NCBI GenBank assembly: GCA_050249455.1
Contig: JBFWQM010000087.1
Span: 1-18,752 of the forward strand
DNA length: 18,752 nt
Reading direction: 5' to 3'
Source: JBFWQM01 sp050249455
Lineage (GTDB): Bacteria > Pseudomonadota > Alphaproteobacteria > MPNO01 > VGEU01
Shown: piece after piece, positions 7,550-14,813 of the stretch
Layout: every line of letters begins with the position of its first letter
Position numbering within the stretch: the first letter of the stretch is position 1
Program-made: the position numbers and the translations under genes
The notes under the pieces: model-generated
Database searches by the model: none
What the model was told of the DNA's origin: nothing
The model's input: the letters and a program-made list of their open reading frames with translations, nothing else

Positions 7550-7575
7550 AACGTGAGGAGCGGCATTCGGGTTCC
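7550..7575 (-). promoter_or_regulatory. EcfG-type (general stress sigma factor) promoter, minus strand
   Basis: Read on the minus strand, GGAAC (7575-7571) is followed after 17 nt by CGTT (7553-7550). This matches the alphaproteobacterial sigma-EcfG consensus GGAAC-N16/17-CGTT at every specified base. Transcription would begin around 7543, beside the ATG of the 63-aa gene at 7541. Confidence 0.7.
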
Positions 7576-7588
7576 ATGCGGGAACCCG
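7568..7588. repeat. Inverted repeat shared by the two divergent promoters
   Basis: CGGGTTCC (7568-7575) and GGAACCCG (7581-7588) are perfect 8-bp arms around a 5-bp spacer. The arms contain the two -35 elements (GGAAC) of the divergent EcfG-type promoters, so the two RNA polymerases would dock back to back about 5 bp apart. The arms extend 3 bp beyond the sigma contact sequence, so a symmetrical repressor could also bind here. Confidence 0.7.
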
Positions 7589-7605
7589 GCGGGCCCCCGA
7601 CCGTT
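7581..7605 (+). promoter_or_regulatory. EcfG-type (general stress sigma factor) promoter, plus strand
   Basis: GGAAC (7581-7585), 16 nt, CGTT (7602-7605): an exact match to the EcfG consensus. A start near 7612 would leave a leader of about 24 nt containing the AAGGGGG ribosome site before ATG 7636 of the 57-aa membrane protein gene. Confidence 0.75.
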
Positions 7606-7635
7606 GCTGGCGGGTCCAAGCAAGGGGGTGCCGGA

Positions 7636-7809
7636 ATGACAAACAGGGCCATGATCGGCGTCGCGGGCGCCATCGTTCTCGCCGTGATCGTCGGCGTCGC
7701 GGTCTATGCCGTGGAGCGGGAGAGTCAGGGGCCGGCCGAGCGGGCCGGCGAGAAGATCGACAACGTCATCGATGCCGCGAAGGAAGGCGCCCGCGACGGC
7801 GGCCGCTGA
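7636..7809 (+). CDS. Small single-pass membrane protein with charged amphipathic tail (57 aa)
   Basis: 57 aa: MTNRAMIGVAG, a hydrophobic segment at about 6-26 (MIGVAGAIVLAVIVGVAVYAV), then a charged helix (ERAGEKIDNVIDAAKEGARDGG) with alternating acidic and basic residues. The layout of one TM followed by a polar amphipathic helix resembles small stress-induced membrane proteins of alphaproteobacteria, but I cannot name a family. ATG 7636 has AAGGGGG about 6 nt upstream and the EcfG-type promoter at 7581-7605. The frame is open upstream to ATG 7489, but that longer version would read through both promoters and is unlikely. The stop is 3 nt from the convergent methyltransferase gene. Confidence 0.7.
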   Translation: MTNRAMIGVAGAIVLAVIVGVAVYAVERESQGPAERAGEKIDNVIDAAKEGARDGGR

Positions 7810-7812
7810 GCC

Positions 7813-8631
7813 TTAACCCTTGGCGACCCTGCCCTCGAACACCACGCGGCCGGCGAACAGCCGGCCGAGCCGGCCGAACGAGCGGGTGAGGGCGCGGTCG
7901 AGCCGCGCAATCCGGTCGCTGCGATCGGGCACCAGGCGCCCGACGACGGTGTTGAACCAGGCGCAGTCGAGGCCCGGGCAGAGCGCGACGACGTGCGCCA
8001 GGTCGCGCTCGTCGATCTTGCGCTCGTCGTCGGTGATGTAGGGATCGGTGCGCCCGTACACGTAGCGCACCATGCGCGGGTAGACGACCTTGTTCACCAG
8101 GTAGCTCTGGCGCACCGATCGCTGCAGGAAGCGGCTGGTGTACAGCTCGTCGCCGATCATCACCGCCCCTGGACGGGCGACACGGCGGATCTCGGCGCAC
8201 GCTGCCGCAACGTCGACGTGGTGAAGGATGTCCATCAGGAAAACAAAGTCGAACGAGTCGGCCGGATACGCCAAATCCTCGCATGGCATCACGTCGACGC
8301 GGAGGTTGTGGTAGCCGAGCTGGTGCGCCCGTGCGCGGGTCACCGCCACGATCTCGGGCGACAGGTCGAACGCGCGCACCGCCGCCCCCAGGCTCGCGAT
8401 GCGAATCGCGTCCTCGCCGAACCCGCAGCCGGGCACCAGCACCGTCTTGCCGCGAAGGTCGTGGCGCTGCAGCAGGCCGTAGGTATGCCAGTAGGCGTTC
8501 CACCAGCGCCGCCCGCCCGACATGACGACGTCGAGCGTCACGGGCTCGGCGGCCTTGTCGGCCTTGCGCTGCGCATAGTCGCGATGATAGGCGACCTCGC
8601 GCTGCTGTCGGGCAGTCAGTTCGGCACTCAT
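7813..8631 (-). CDS. Class I SAM-dependent methyltransferase
   Basis: 272 aa from ATG 8631. Rossmann-fold methyltransferase motifs are clear: motif I VLVPGCGFGEDA (residues 64-75), the acidic motif II region AFDLSPE (87-93), the CEDLAYPADSFDFV region (117-130) and FLMDILHHV (131-139), typical of the Methyltransf_11 group. Residues 25-60, VMSGGRRWWNAYWHTYG, and the C-terminal third with YLVNKVVYPRMVRYVYGRTDPYITDDERKID are probably the substrate part. The C-terminus is basic (Arg-rich). The substrate is unknown. A TTG at 8640 would add three residues, but neither start has a good ribosome site. It is divergent from the cupin gene with 107 nt between, which must hold both promoters; TTGACA at 8678-8683 has no matching -10. 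Confidence 0.88.
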   Translation of the reverse strand: MSAELTARQQREVAYHRDYAQRKADKAAEPVTLDVVMSGGRRWWNAYWHTYGLLQRHDLRGKTVLVPGCGFGEDAIRIASLGAAVRAFDLSPEIVAVTRARAHQLGYHNLRVDVMPCEDLAYPADSFDFVFLMDILHHVDVAAACAEIRRVARPGAVMIGDELYTSRFLQRSVRQSYLVNKVVYPRMVRYVYGRTDPYITDDERKIDERDLAHVVALCPGLDCAWFNTVVGRLVPDRSDRIARLDRALTRSFGRLGRLFAGRVVFEGRVAKG

Positions 8632-8738
8632 CGACGTCAAGGATTACGCCACTCGTATTACGTCGGATATAGCGCCATTGACACGCCTTGCCAGCCGCCC
8701 GATCCTCGATACGTAGATGCCGCAAAGGGAGCGCGCGC

Positions 8739-9095
8739 ATGCCTGTCGTGCATCACAAGGACATCCCGCTGGAGGACTTCAACGGCGGCGCCGTGTACCA
8801 GACCCTGGTCGGCGACGCGGCCGGCTCCACGCCGGTGCGCACGGGCATACAGACCTCGCCGCCCGGGTACCGCACGCGGACCCATTCGCACCCCTATCTC
8901 GAGGTGGTGACGGTGCTGGAGGGAACCGGCGAGGCATGGATGGAGGGGACCGAGGGGATGCTTCCGATCGGCCCCGGCATGACGCTCGTGTTCGAGCCCA
9001 ACCGCAAGCACGGCTTCCGGGTGACCGGCGACCGTCCGCTGAAGACCTATGGCGTCCACGCCTCTTCGAAACGGATCGTGGACTGGCACGAATAG
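8739..9095 (+). CDS. Single-domain cupin protein
   Basis: 118 aa, soluble. Cupin motif 1 is complete: G43 of PPGYRT, H49 and H51 in THSHPYLE, E55, then G62 in LEGTG. Cupin motif 2 follows in GPGMTLVFEPNRKHGFRV with H91. The four ligands H49, H51, E55 and H91 predict one bound metal. Small cupins of this type range from isomerases and dioxygenases to sugar or ligand binders, so no reaction can be assigned. The ATG at 8739 has AAAGGGA (8724-8730) upstream at suitable spacing and opens directly on the domain; an earlier ATG at 8688 would only add an Arg-rich, unrelated stretch. It stands alone, with the bcs operon 190 nt downstream. Confidence 0.88.
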   Translation: MPVVHHKDIPLEDFNGGAVYQTLVGDAAGSTPVRTGIQTSPPGYRTRTHSHPYLEVVTVLEGTGEAWMEGTEGMLPIGPGMTLVFEPNRKHGFRVTGDRPLKTYGVHASSKRIVDWHE

Positions 9096-9105
9096 TCCGT
9101 GCCAG
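9083..9105 (+). terminator. Inverted repeat spanning the cupin stop codon, possible terminator
   Basis: CTGGCACG (9083-9090) and CGTGCCAG (9098-9105) pair perfectly around a 7-nt loop that contains the TAG stop (9093-9095). No T-run follows. It probably marks the 3' end of the cupin message or is a binding site of unknown kind. Confidence 0.35.
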
Positions 9106-9284
9106 CGGGCCGCCGCTTCATGCCCTCATTCATTTGGGTGAAGACATGAATCAGGCGTCCGTGGAATAAAGTTAAAATTATGACAACCGCGTTCACGAAC
9201 CGCGGCGGCTTCGCCGCGTGCCGACTCCGTTTTCGCCCGGAGGGGTCCGCCATCTCGGGCGGTCCGGCAGATTAGCCCCGGACC
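9106..9284 (+). promoter_or_regulatory. bcs operon leader and probable promoter region
   Basis: An AT-rich island at 9163-9183 (GGAATAAAGTTAAAATTATGA) contains TAAAAT at 9173-9178, a possible -10, but no good -35 lies 17 nt before it. ATTCAT (9128-9133) and ATGAAT (9146-9151) form a small inverted repeat just upstream. A 31-codon open frame (ATG 9180, TAG 9273-9275) lies in the same frame as bcsA and ends 9 nt before its GTG; it has no ribosome site and may be chance. Confidence 0.4.
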
Positions 9285-11513
9285 GTGAGTTTGGCCCCGC
9301 CCGCGGACCGCATGGTCGGCCTCGCCTGGGCGGCTGGCGCCGTCGCCGTGACGGTGCTCGCCGCGATTCCGACCGACCTGTCGGCGCAGTTTCTGATGGC
9401 CGCCGTCCTGCTGGCGGCCATCGTCGTCCTGCGCGGGCTCGACGGCAGCGGGCCGCTGCGCGTGGTCATCCTCGGCCTCGCGGTGTTCCTGACGCTGCGC
9501 TACCTGTTCTGGCGCACGACCGCCACCATCGAATACTACGACCCCGCCAGCTTCGCCGCGGCGCTCGCGCTCTATGCGGCGGAGCTCTACAGCATCGGCC
9601 TGTACCTGCTCGGGCTGTTCGTCAACGTGCATCCGATGGTGCGCGGCCCGGCGCCAGCGCTGCCGCGCGACCGCCTGCCGCCCGTCGCGGTCCTGGTGCC
9701 GAGCTACAACGAGCCAGACGAGCTGCTGCGCGTCACGCTGGTCGCGGCGCGGCGCATCCGCTATCCGGCCGACCGGCTCAACGTGTACCTGCTCGACGAC
9801 GGCGGCACCGACCAGAAGCGGAACGATCCGGACCCGGCCGTCGCGCGCGCCGCCCGCGAGCGCCACGTGCGCCTGCAGCGGCTGTGCGCCGACACCGGCG
9901 TGCGCTACCTGGCCCGGCGGCGCAACGAGCACGCGAAGGCCGGCAACCTGAACGCGGCGCTGCCGCGGGTGGACGGCGAGCTGATCCTGGTGATCGACGC
10001 CGACCACGTGCCCACGGCCGACATCCTGGAACGCACCGTCGGCTGGTTCGGCGCCGATCCCAAGCTGTTCCTGGTGCAGACGCCGCACTTCTTCATCGCC
10101 GCCGACCCGATCGAGAAGAACCTCGGCACGTTCCGGACCATGCCCGGCGAGCACGAGATGTTCTACCGGCTGATCCAGCCCGGGCTCGATTTCTGGAACG
10201 CCTCGATGTTCTGCGGCTCGGCCGCGATCCTGCGGCGCGCGCACCTGGAGGAGATCGGCGGATTCGCCACCACCTCGGTCACCGAGGACGCCGAGACCTC
10301 GCTGGAGCTGCACGCCCGCGGCTACCGCAGCATCTACGTCGCCGACCCGATGGTGTCCGGCCTGGTGCCGCCGACGTTCGATGCGCTGGTGCGCCAGCGC
10401 ACCCGCTGGGCGCAGGGCATGACGCAGCTGCTGCTGCTCAAGAACCCGCTGTGGCGGCGCGGCCTCGGCATGGCGCAGCGCCTCTGCTACTTGGCCGGCA
10501 TGACCTTCTGGCTGTTCCCGTTCGCGCGGCTGGCCTTCGTCCTGGCGCCGCTCGCGTTCCTGGTGTTCGGGCTGCGCATCTACAGCGCCAACCTGTGGCA
10601 GATCGCCGCCTACGCGCTGCCGCACCTCGTCGCCTCGGCGTTGGTGACGCGCCTCCTGTTCGGGTCCGCCCGCTGGCCGTTCGTGTCGTGGCTGTACGAG
10701 ATCATGCAGTCGATGCACGCCGTGCGTGCGATCCTGGGCGTGTTCCGCCGTCCGCACAGCCCGCATTTCCTGGTGACGCCCAAGGGCGAGGTCACCGACA
10801 CGGATTTCGTGACGCCGCTGGCGCGGCCGTTCTACGTCGTGTTCGCGCTCAACCTGGTCGCGGTGCCGCTCGGGCTCTGGCACCTCCACCGCGTGCCGAC
10901 GGACATAGAGCCGGTGGCGATCACACTGGCCTGGGCGCTGGTCAACCTGGTGCTGCTGACGATCGCGCTCGGCGCGCTCTACGAGCGGTCGCAGCGCCGC
11001 GCGGCGCCGCGCATGCCGGCCTCGATCGCCGCGCATCTCGTGGTCGACGGCACGCCCATCCGCTGCGCGGTCGACGACCTGTCCACCGGCGGCGCGGCGA
11101 TCCTGCTCGATGCCGAGGCGGCGCAGGCCGTGGCGCGCGGCTCGGCGACGGCGCTGCGCATTGGCGACCCGGCGACCTACGAGACGGTTGAGATCCCTGC
11201 CGGCATCCGCAACGTCGCCGCCAGGACGAGGGGCGTGCGCATCGGCCTCTCCTTTGCGCCGCGCTCGACGGAGGACTTCGGCCGCATCGTCGATCTCGTG
11301 CTCGGCGACAGCGAGCGTTGGGCGGACTTCGTGGCGGAACGGTCGCGCCGCCGCCACGCCGGGGGCGCCAGCCTGGTCCTGTTCTGGCTCGGCCTGCGCG
11401 GCGCGGCGGCGCATGCCCGGGCGCTGTGGCGCGGCCGCACGCCGGCACGGCGTCCGGCGCCGGTCGACGCCACCGCCGCAGCGATCGGGTCGGAGGTGAC
11501 CAAGGCGGCATGA
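9285..11513 (+). CDS. bcsA: Cellulose synthase catalytic subunit BcsA (GT2 plus PilZ)
   Basis: 742 aa, inner membrane. Hydrophobic N-terminal segments span about 11-115. The GT2 domain carries every signature residue: D171 and D172 (LLDDGGTD), NEHAKAGNLN (214-223), DAD at 238-240, FCGS at 309-312, TED at 333-335 and the QRTRW gate motif at 371-375. Further TM segments follow from about 390. The PilZ domain has R572-x-x-x-R576 and D598-L-S600-T-G-G603 (RxxxR and DxSxxG), so activation by c-di-GMP is expected. It polymerises UDP-glucose into beta-1,4-glucan and extrudes it. GTG 9285 gives MSLAPPADRM; ATG 9312 is an alternative nine codons in, and neither has a strong ribosome site. The stop overlaps the bcsB start as ATGA. 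Length is typical of alphaproteobacterial BcsA. Confidence 0.97.
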   Translation: MSLAPPADRMVGLAWAAGAVAVTVLAAIPTDLSAQFLMAAVLLAAIVVLRGLDGSGPLRVVILGLAVFLTLRYLFWRTTATIEYYDPASFAAALALYAAELYSIGLYLLGLFVNVHPMVRGPAPALPRDRLPPVAVLVPSYNEPDELLRVTLVAARRIRYPADRLNVYLLDDGGTDQKRNDPDPAVARAARERHVRLQRLCADTGVRYLARRRNEHAKAGNLNAALPRVDGELILVIDADHVPTADILERTVGWFGADPKLFLVQTPHFFIAADPIEKNLGTFRTMPGEHEMFYRLIQPGLDFWNASMFCGSAAILRRAHLEEIGGFATTSVTEDAETSLELHARGYRSIYVADPMVSGLVPPTFDALVRQRTRWAQGMTQLLLLKNPLWRRGLGMAQRLCYLAGMTFWLFPFARLAFVLAPLAFLVFGLRIYSANLWQIAAYALPHLVASALVTRLLFGSARWPFVSWLYEIMQSMHAVRAILGVFRRPHSPHFLVTPKGEVTDTDFVTPLARPFYVVFALNLVAVPLGLWHLHRVPTDIEPVAITLAWALVNLVLLTIALGALYERSQRRAAPRMPASIAAHLVVDGTPIRCAVDDLSTGGAAILLDAEAAQAVARGSATALRIGDPATYETVEIPAGIRNVAARTRGVRIGLSFAPRSTEDFGRIVDLVLGDSERWADFVAERSRRRHAGGASLVLFWLGLRGAAAHARALWRGRTPARRPAPVDATAAAIGSEVTKAA

Positions 11514-13795
11514 TGATGGGAACGGATCGATTGCAGAACATCCGTGCTGCCCTCGCCGGCGGGCTGGCCGCCCTGGCGCTCGCCGGCGCCGCCGCGGCGC
11601 AGGCGCCGGTACGCACCGCACCGGCCGCGCCGGCCGCGCCGTCCGTCCCGTCGCCCGCCGCATCGGCGCCAGCCGTGCCGCTGGAACGTTTTATGCCGGC
11701 GCCGCATCCGATCGTGCTGCGCGGCCTCTATGCCGAGCAGAGCCTGTTCTTCCCGGTGTCGCCGCGCACGCCGACCGCGGCGGCGCTCCTGAAGCTCGAC
11801 CTGACCAACTCGATCGCGCTGCAGGGCGACCGGTCGCAGCTGGTCGTGAAGCTCGACAACCGGGTGGTGGCGCAGCTGCCGCTGCGCGGCACCCAGCCCT
11901 CGGTCGCTGCCGAGATCGACCTGCCGCCGGCCCTGATCAGGCCGGGCTTCAACCGGCTGACCTTCGCAGCCGCCCAGCACGTGCTGCCGCAATGCGAGGA
12001 CCCCAACGCGCCGGAGCTGTGGACGCAGATCGACACCGCGCGCTCGACGCTGGCGCTGGCGCCGCAGGCGGGGCCGGTGCGCTACCGCCTCGGCGACCTC
12101 GGCGCGCTGGTCGGGCCGGGCAGCGCCTCGCCGTACCGGGTCAACGTGATGACCGCGGGCGCCGGCATCGACGACGCCCGGCTGCGCGCCGGCGCGCTGG
12201 TCGCGCAGGGCCTTGCCTTGCGGCTCGGCTACGTGCCGCTGGTGGCGCGGCACCTGCCGCTGCAGGCCGCGGCGGCCGCCGGCCCGGGCGTGTTCGGCCG
12301 CCTGGACCAGAGCCCGCTCGTCGACGGCGACGCCGTCCTGATCGGCACCAAGGCCGAGATCGCGCCGTTCATCGCCGACGAGATCGCGGCGGCGATCAAC
12401 GGCGCCTATCTCGGCATCTTCCCGCTTGAGCGCGACCCGGCGCGGTTCGGCCTGATCGTCTCCGGCACCACCGCGGCGGAGGTCGACCGCGCCGCGACGG
12501 CGCTGACCCTGATGGACTTCCCGTTCGCCGACGCCGCGCAGATGCGGGTGGACAGCGTGGATCGCACCACCGTCGCCACCTTCGGCAATGCGCCGACGGT
12601 GGAGGCGGACTCCAAGCACGCCTTCGGCGACCTCGGCTACCGCACGCGCACCATCCGCGGCAAGGCGGACAACGAGATCCTGATCCGCTTCTACCTCGCC
12701 GACCAGCTCTACTTCCCGGAGGAGGCGATGATCGAGCTCGAGCTCGACTTCGCCTACGGCGCCGGCTTCGGCCGCGTATCCGCCCTCAACCTGTCGCTCA
12801 ACGGCCGCTTCCAGGCGACCATCGCGCTCAACGACCCCAACGGGGCGGTGCTGCGCGACTACCGCGTCACCGTCGTCGCGCGCGAGCTGCAGGCGGGCAT
12901 GAACACCTTGCGCTTCGAGCCGGTCATGTCGTCGGTGCAGGCGGGCAATTGCGAGTTCGCGCAGTTCGACAACCTGCTGTTCTCGCTCGCCGACACCTCC
13001 ACCATGAAGGTGCCGCCGGCCAGCCGCTACGCGCGCCAGCCGGACCTGCAGCTGTTCTCTCGCACCGGCTTCCCCTACGGCCGCGCCCTCGGGGCCGAGG
13101 CGGCGCTGGTTGCCGGCGCGACCGATCCCGACACTGTCGCGGCGTACTGGAGCGTCGCGGCGAAGCTCGCCCAGGTGCGCCGCATCGCGCTGCTCGACGC
13201 GACCTACACCGCCGAACGCGGCCGCGGCGGCGGCGGCCACCGGCTGGTCGTCGGGGCCGCCGGCAACCTGGATCCGGAGCTGTTCAACGCCGCGGCGCTG
13301 GTGATCGGCAACGTCCACCGCGTGCCCTATCCCAGCCTGCGGCCGCGGGTCGAGGTGCCGGTCGGCACCAACCCGGCGGGGGAGGGCGGCGCGCGCGGCG
13401 GGCGCATCGCCCAGGCCAACGACCTCGGCGAGAACCGCTACGCGATGGCGTTCGAATCGCCGCGTGGCTCCGGCCGCACCTCGACGGTGGTGCTGGCGGC
13501 GACGCCGCGGCTGCTGCGCGACGGCGTCGACCGCATGGTGCTGCCCGACTACTGGGACCAGCTGCGCGGCGACGTGTTCGTGTGGCGCGACGACCCGGCG
13601 CGGATCGCGACGACCGACGCGGCACGCACCTACGGCATCGGCCGGCTGGACCCGGTGGATTTCGGCCGCTATTTCGTCTCCAGCTATCCCTGGGTCTGGA
13701 TCGCGGCGGTGGTGGCGATCGTGCTGATCCTGGCGTGGCTCACCCGTCTCTGGCTGCGGCGCTATTCCCGGCAGCACCATGGAACTGCGGACTAG
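11510..13795 (+). CDS. bcsB: Cellulose synthase regulatory/periplasmic subunit BcsB
   Basis: 761 aa. N-terminal signal sequence (GGLAALALAGAAAAQA, about 16-31) followed by an Ala/Pro linker, a large periplasmic beta-rich body and a C-terminal TM helix (WVWIAAVVAIVLILAWL, about 730-748) with a basic cytoplasmic end, as in known BcsB. The family stretch QHVLPQCEDPNAPELWTQID starts at residue 156. BcsB holds BcsA through its C-terminal helix and guides the glucan through the periplasm. Three consecutive ATG codons (11510, 11513, 11516) follow GGAGGTGA; the first overlaps the bcsA stop (ATGA at 11510-11513), giving coupled translation. Confidence 0.95.
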   Translation: MMMGTDRLQNIRAALAGGLAALALAGAAAAQAPVRTAPAAPAAPSVPSPAASAPAVPLERFMPAPHPIVLRGLYAEQSLFFPVSPRTPTAAALLKLDLTNSIALQGDRSQLVVKLDNRVVAQLPLRGTQPSVAAEIDLPPALIRPGFNRLTFAAAQHVLPQCEDPNAPELWTQIDTARSTLALAPQAGPVRYRLGDLGALVGPGSASPYRVNVMTAGAGIDDARLRAGALVAQGLALRLGYVPLVARHLPLQAAAAAGPGVFGRLDQSPLVDGDAVLIGTKAEIAPFIADEIAAAINGAYLGIFPLERDPARFGLIVSGTTAAEVDRAATALTLMDFPFADAAQMRVDSVDRTTVATFGNAPTVEADSKHAFGDLGYRTRTIRGKADNEILIRFYLADQLYFPEEAMIELELDFAYGAGFGRVSALNLSLNGRFQATIALNDPNGAVLRDYRVTVVARELQAGMNTLRFEPVMSSVQAGNCEFAQFDNLLFSLADTSTMKVPPASRYARQPDLQLFSRTGFPYGRALGAEAALVAGATDPDTVAAYWSVAAKLAQVRRIALLDATYTAERGRGGGGHRLVVGAAGNLDPELFNAAALVIGNVHRVPYPSLRPRVEVPVGTNPAGEGGARGGRIAQANDLGENRYAMAFESPRGSGRTSTVVLAATPRLLRDGVDRMVLPDYWDQLRGDVFVWRDDPARIATTDAARTYGIGRLDPVDFGRYFVSSYPWVWIAAVVAIVLILAWLTRLWLRRYSRQHHGTAD

Positions 13796-14813
13796 CCGCC
13801 GGTTCTTCATCGCCGCCGCGGCGTGCGCCGTTGCCGCGCCGCCCGGCCGCGCGGCCGCGGCGCTGGCGTCCGACGACTGGACGTCGTGGCGGACCCGCTT
13901 CCTCGCCGACGACGGCCGGGTGATCGACACCGGCAACGGCAACATCAGCCACTCCGAAGGGCAGGGGATCGGGCTGCTGCTGGCCGCCGCGATGGGCGAC
14001 CGTGCGCGGTTCGACCGCATCTGGGACTGGACGCAGGCCAGCCTTCGGGTGCGCGGCGACGCGCTTTTTGCCTGGCGCTGGCTGCCCGATTCGCCGCACG
14101 ATCGGACGCCCGACCGCAACAACGCGACCGACGGCGACCTGTTCGTCGCCTGGGCGCTGACCCGCGCGTCGGCGAAGTGGCACGACGCGCGCTATGTGGC
14201 CGAGGCGCGCCGCATCGCCGCCGACATGCGCGCCAAGCTGGTGCGCCCGCTCGGCGGGCGGGCGGTGCTGCTGCCCGGCGAATACGGATTCGTCGACGGT
14301 GACAGGGTCACGCTCAATCCGTCCTACTGGATCTACCCGGCGCTCGCGGTGATGAACGCGATCGATCCCGATCCGGCGTGGGGCGCGCTGACCGCCAGCG
14401 GCCTGCACTTCCTGCGCACCGTGCGCTTCGGCGCCAGCGGGCTGCCGCCGGACTGGTTCGACGTCGATGGCGCGGCGGTGGCGCCGAGCCGGCGGCTGGC
14501 GCCGCGGTTCGGCTACGACGCGGTCCGCGTGCCGCTCTACCTCGCCTGGGCCGGTCTCGGTCGCGAGGCTCCGGTCGCGGCGGCGCGCCGGCTGTGGTCG
14601 GCGCAGGCCGCCGGCCCGCCGCCGGCGTGGATCGACCTGCGCAGCGGCGCACGTTCGCCCGAGGATGCGCCGCCCGGCTTCCACGCCGTCGCGCGGCTGA
14701 TCGACCGCGACCGCGACGCCGACTTCCCGCCCGTCGCCGCCGGCGACGACTACTATTCCGCCAGCCTCAACATGCTCGCGCGGCTCGCCTGGCGCGAGAC
14801 GCGGATGTCGTGA
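13779..14813 (+). CDS. bcsZ: Periplasmic endo-beta-1,4-glucanase BcsZ (GH8)
   Basis: 344 aa. GH8 motifs: E60 in SHSEGQGIGLLLA (the general acid of the SEGQ motif), NNATDGDLFVAWAL with D118, NPSYWIYPAL and D247 in RFGYDAVRVPLY, the conserved Asp of the YDA/VRVP region. The N-terminus TSRRFFIAAAACAVAA reads as a twin-arginine (Tat) signal (S-R-R-x-F-I) rather than a plain Sec signal. It cuts beta-1,4-glucan in the periplasm and is generally needed for proper cellulose secretion. The ATG lies inside bcsB with a 17-nt overlap and no clear ribosome site of its own, so translation probably depends on bcsB. Confidence 0.95.
   Translation: MELRTSRRFFIAAAACAVAAPPGRAAAALASDDWTSWRTRFLADDGRVIDTGNGNISHSEGQGIGLLLAAAMGDRARFDRIWDWTQASLRVRGDALFAWRWLPDSPHDRTPDRNNATDGDLFVAWALTRASAKWHDARYVAEARRIAADMRAKLVRPLGGRAVLLPGEYGFVDGDRVTLNPSYWIYPALAVMNAIDPDPAWGALTASGLHFLRTVRFGASGLPPDWFDVDGAAVAPSRRLAPRFGYDAVRVPLYLAWAGLGREAPVAAARRLWSAQAAGPPPAWIDLRSGARSPEDAPPGFHAVARLIDRDRDADFPPVAAGDDYYSASLNMLARLAWRETRMS

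Noticed and set aside
7489..7635. Longer start (ATG 7489) for the 57-aa protein
   Set aside because: It would run through both EcfG-type promoters and add a Gly/Arg-rich stretch with no ribosome site; ATG 7636 has AAGGGGG.
8678..8710. Housekeeping promoter with TTGACA at 8678-8683 for the cupin gene
   Set aside because: No TATAAT-like hexamer occurs 16-18 nt downstream (the sequence there is gatcct/atcctc), so I do not call it.
8658..9089. Minus-strand open frame opposite the cupin gene
   Set aside because: The plus-strand cupin has both metal-binding motifs and a ribosome site; the opposite frame shows no domain.
9084..9100. Possible sigma-54 promoter (TGGCACG) before the bcs operon
   Set aside because: The -12 part is absent: TCCGT stands where TTGC is needed. 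TGGCACG is better explained as one arm of the inverted repeat 9083-9105.
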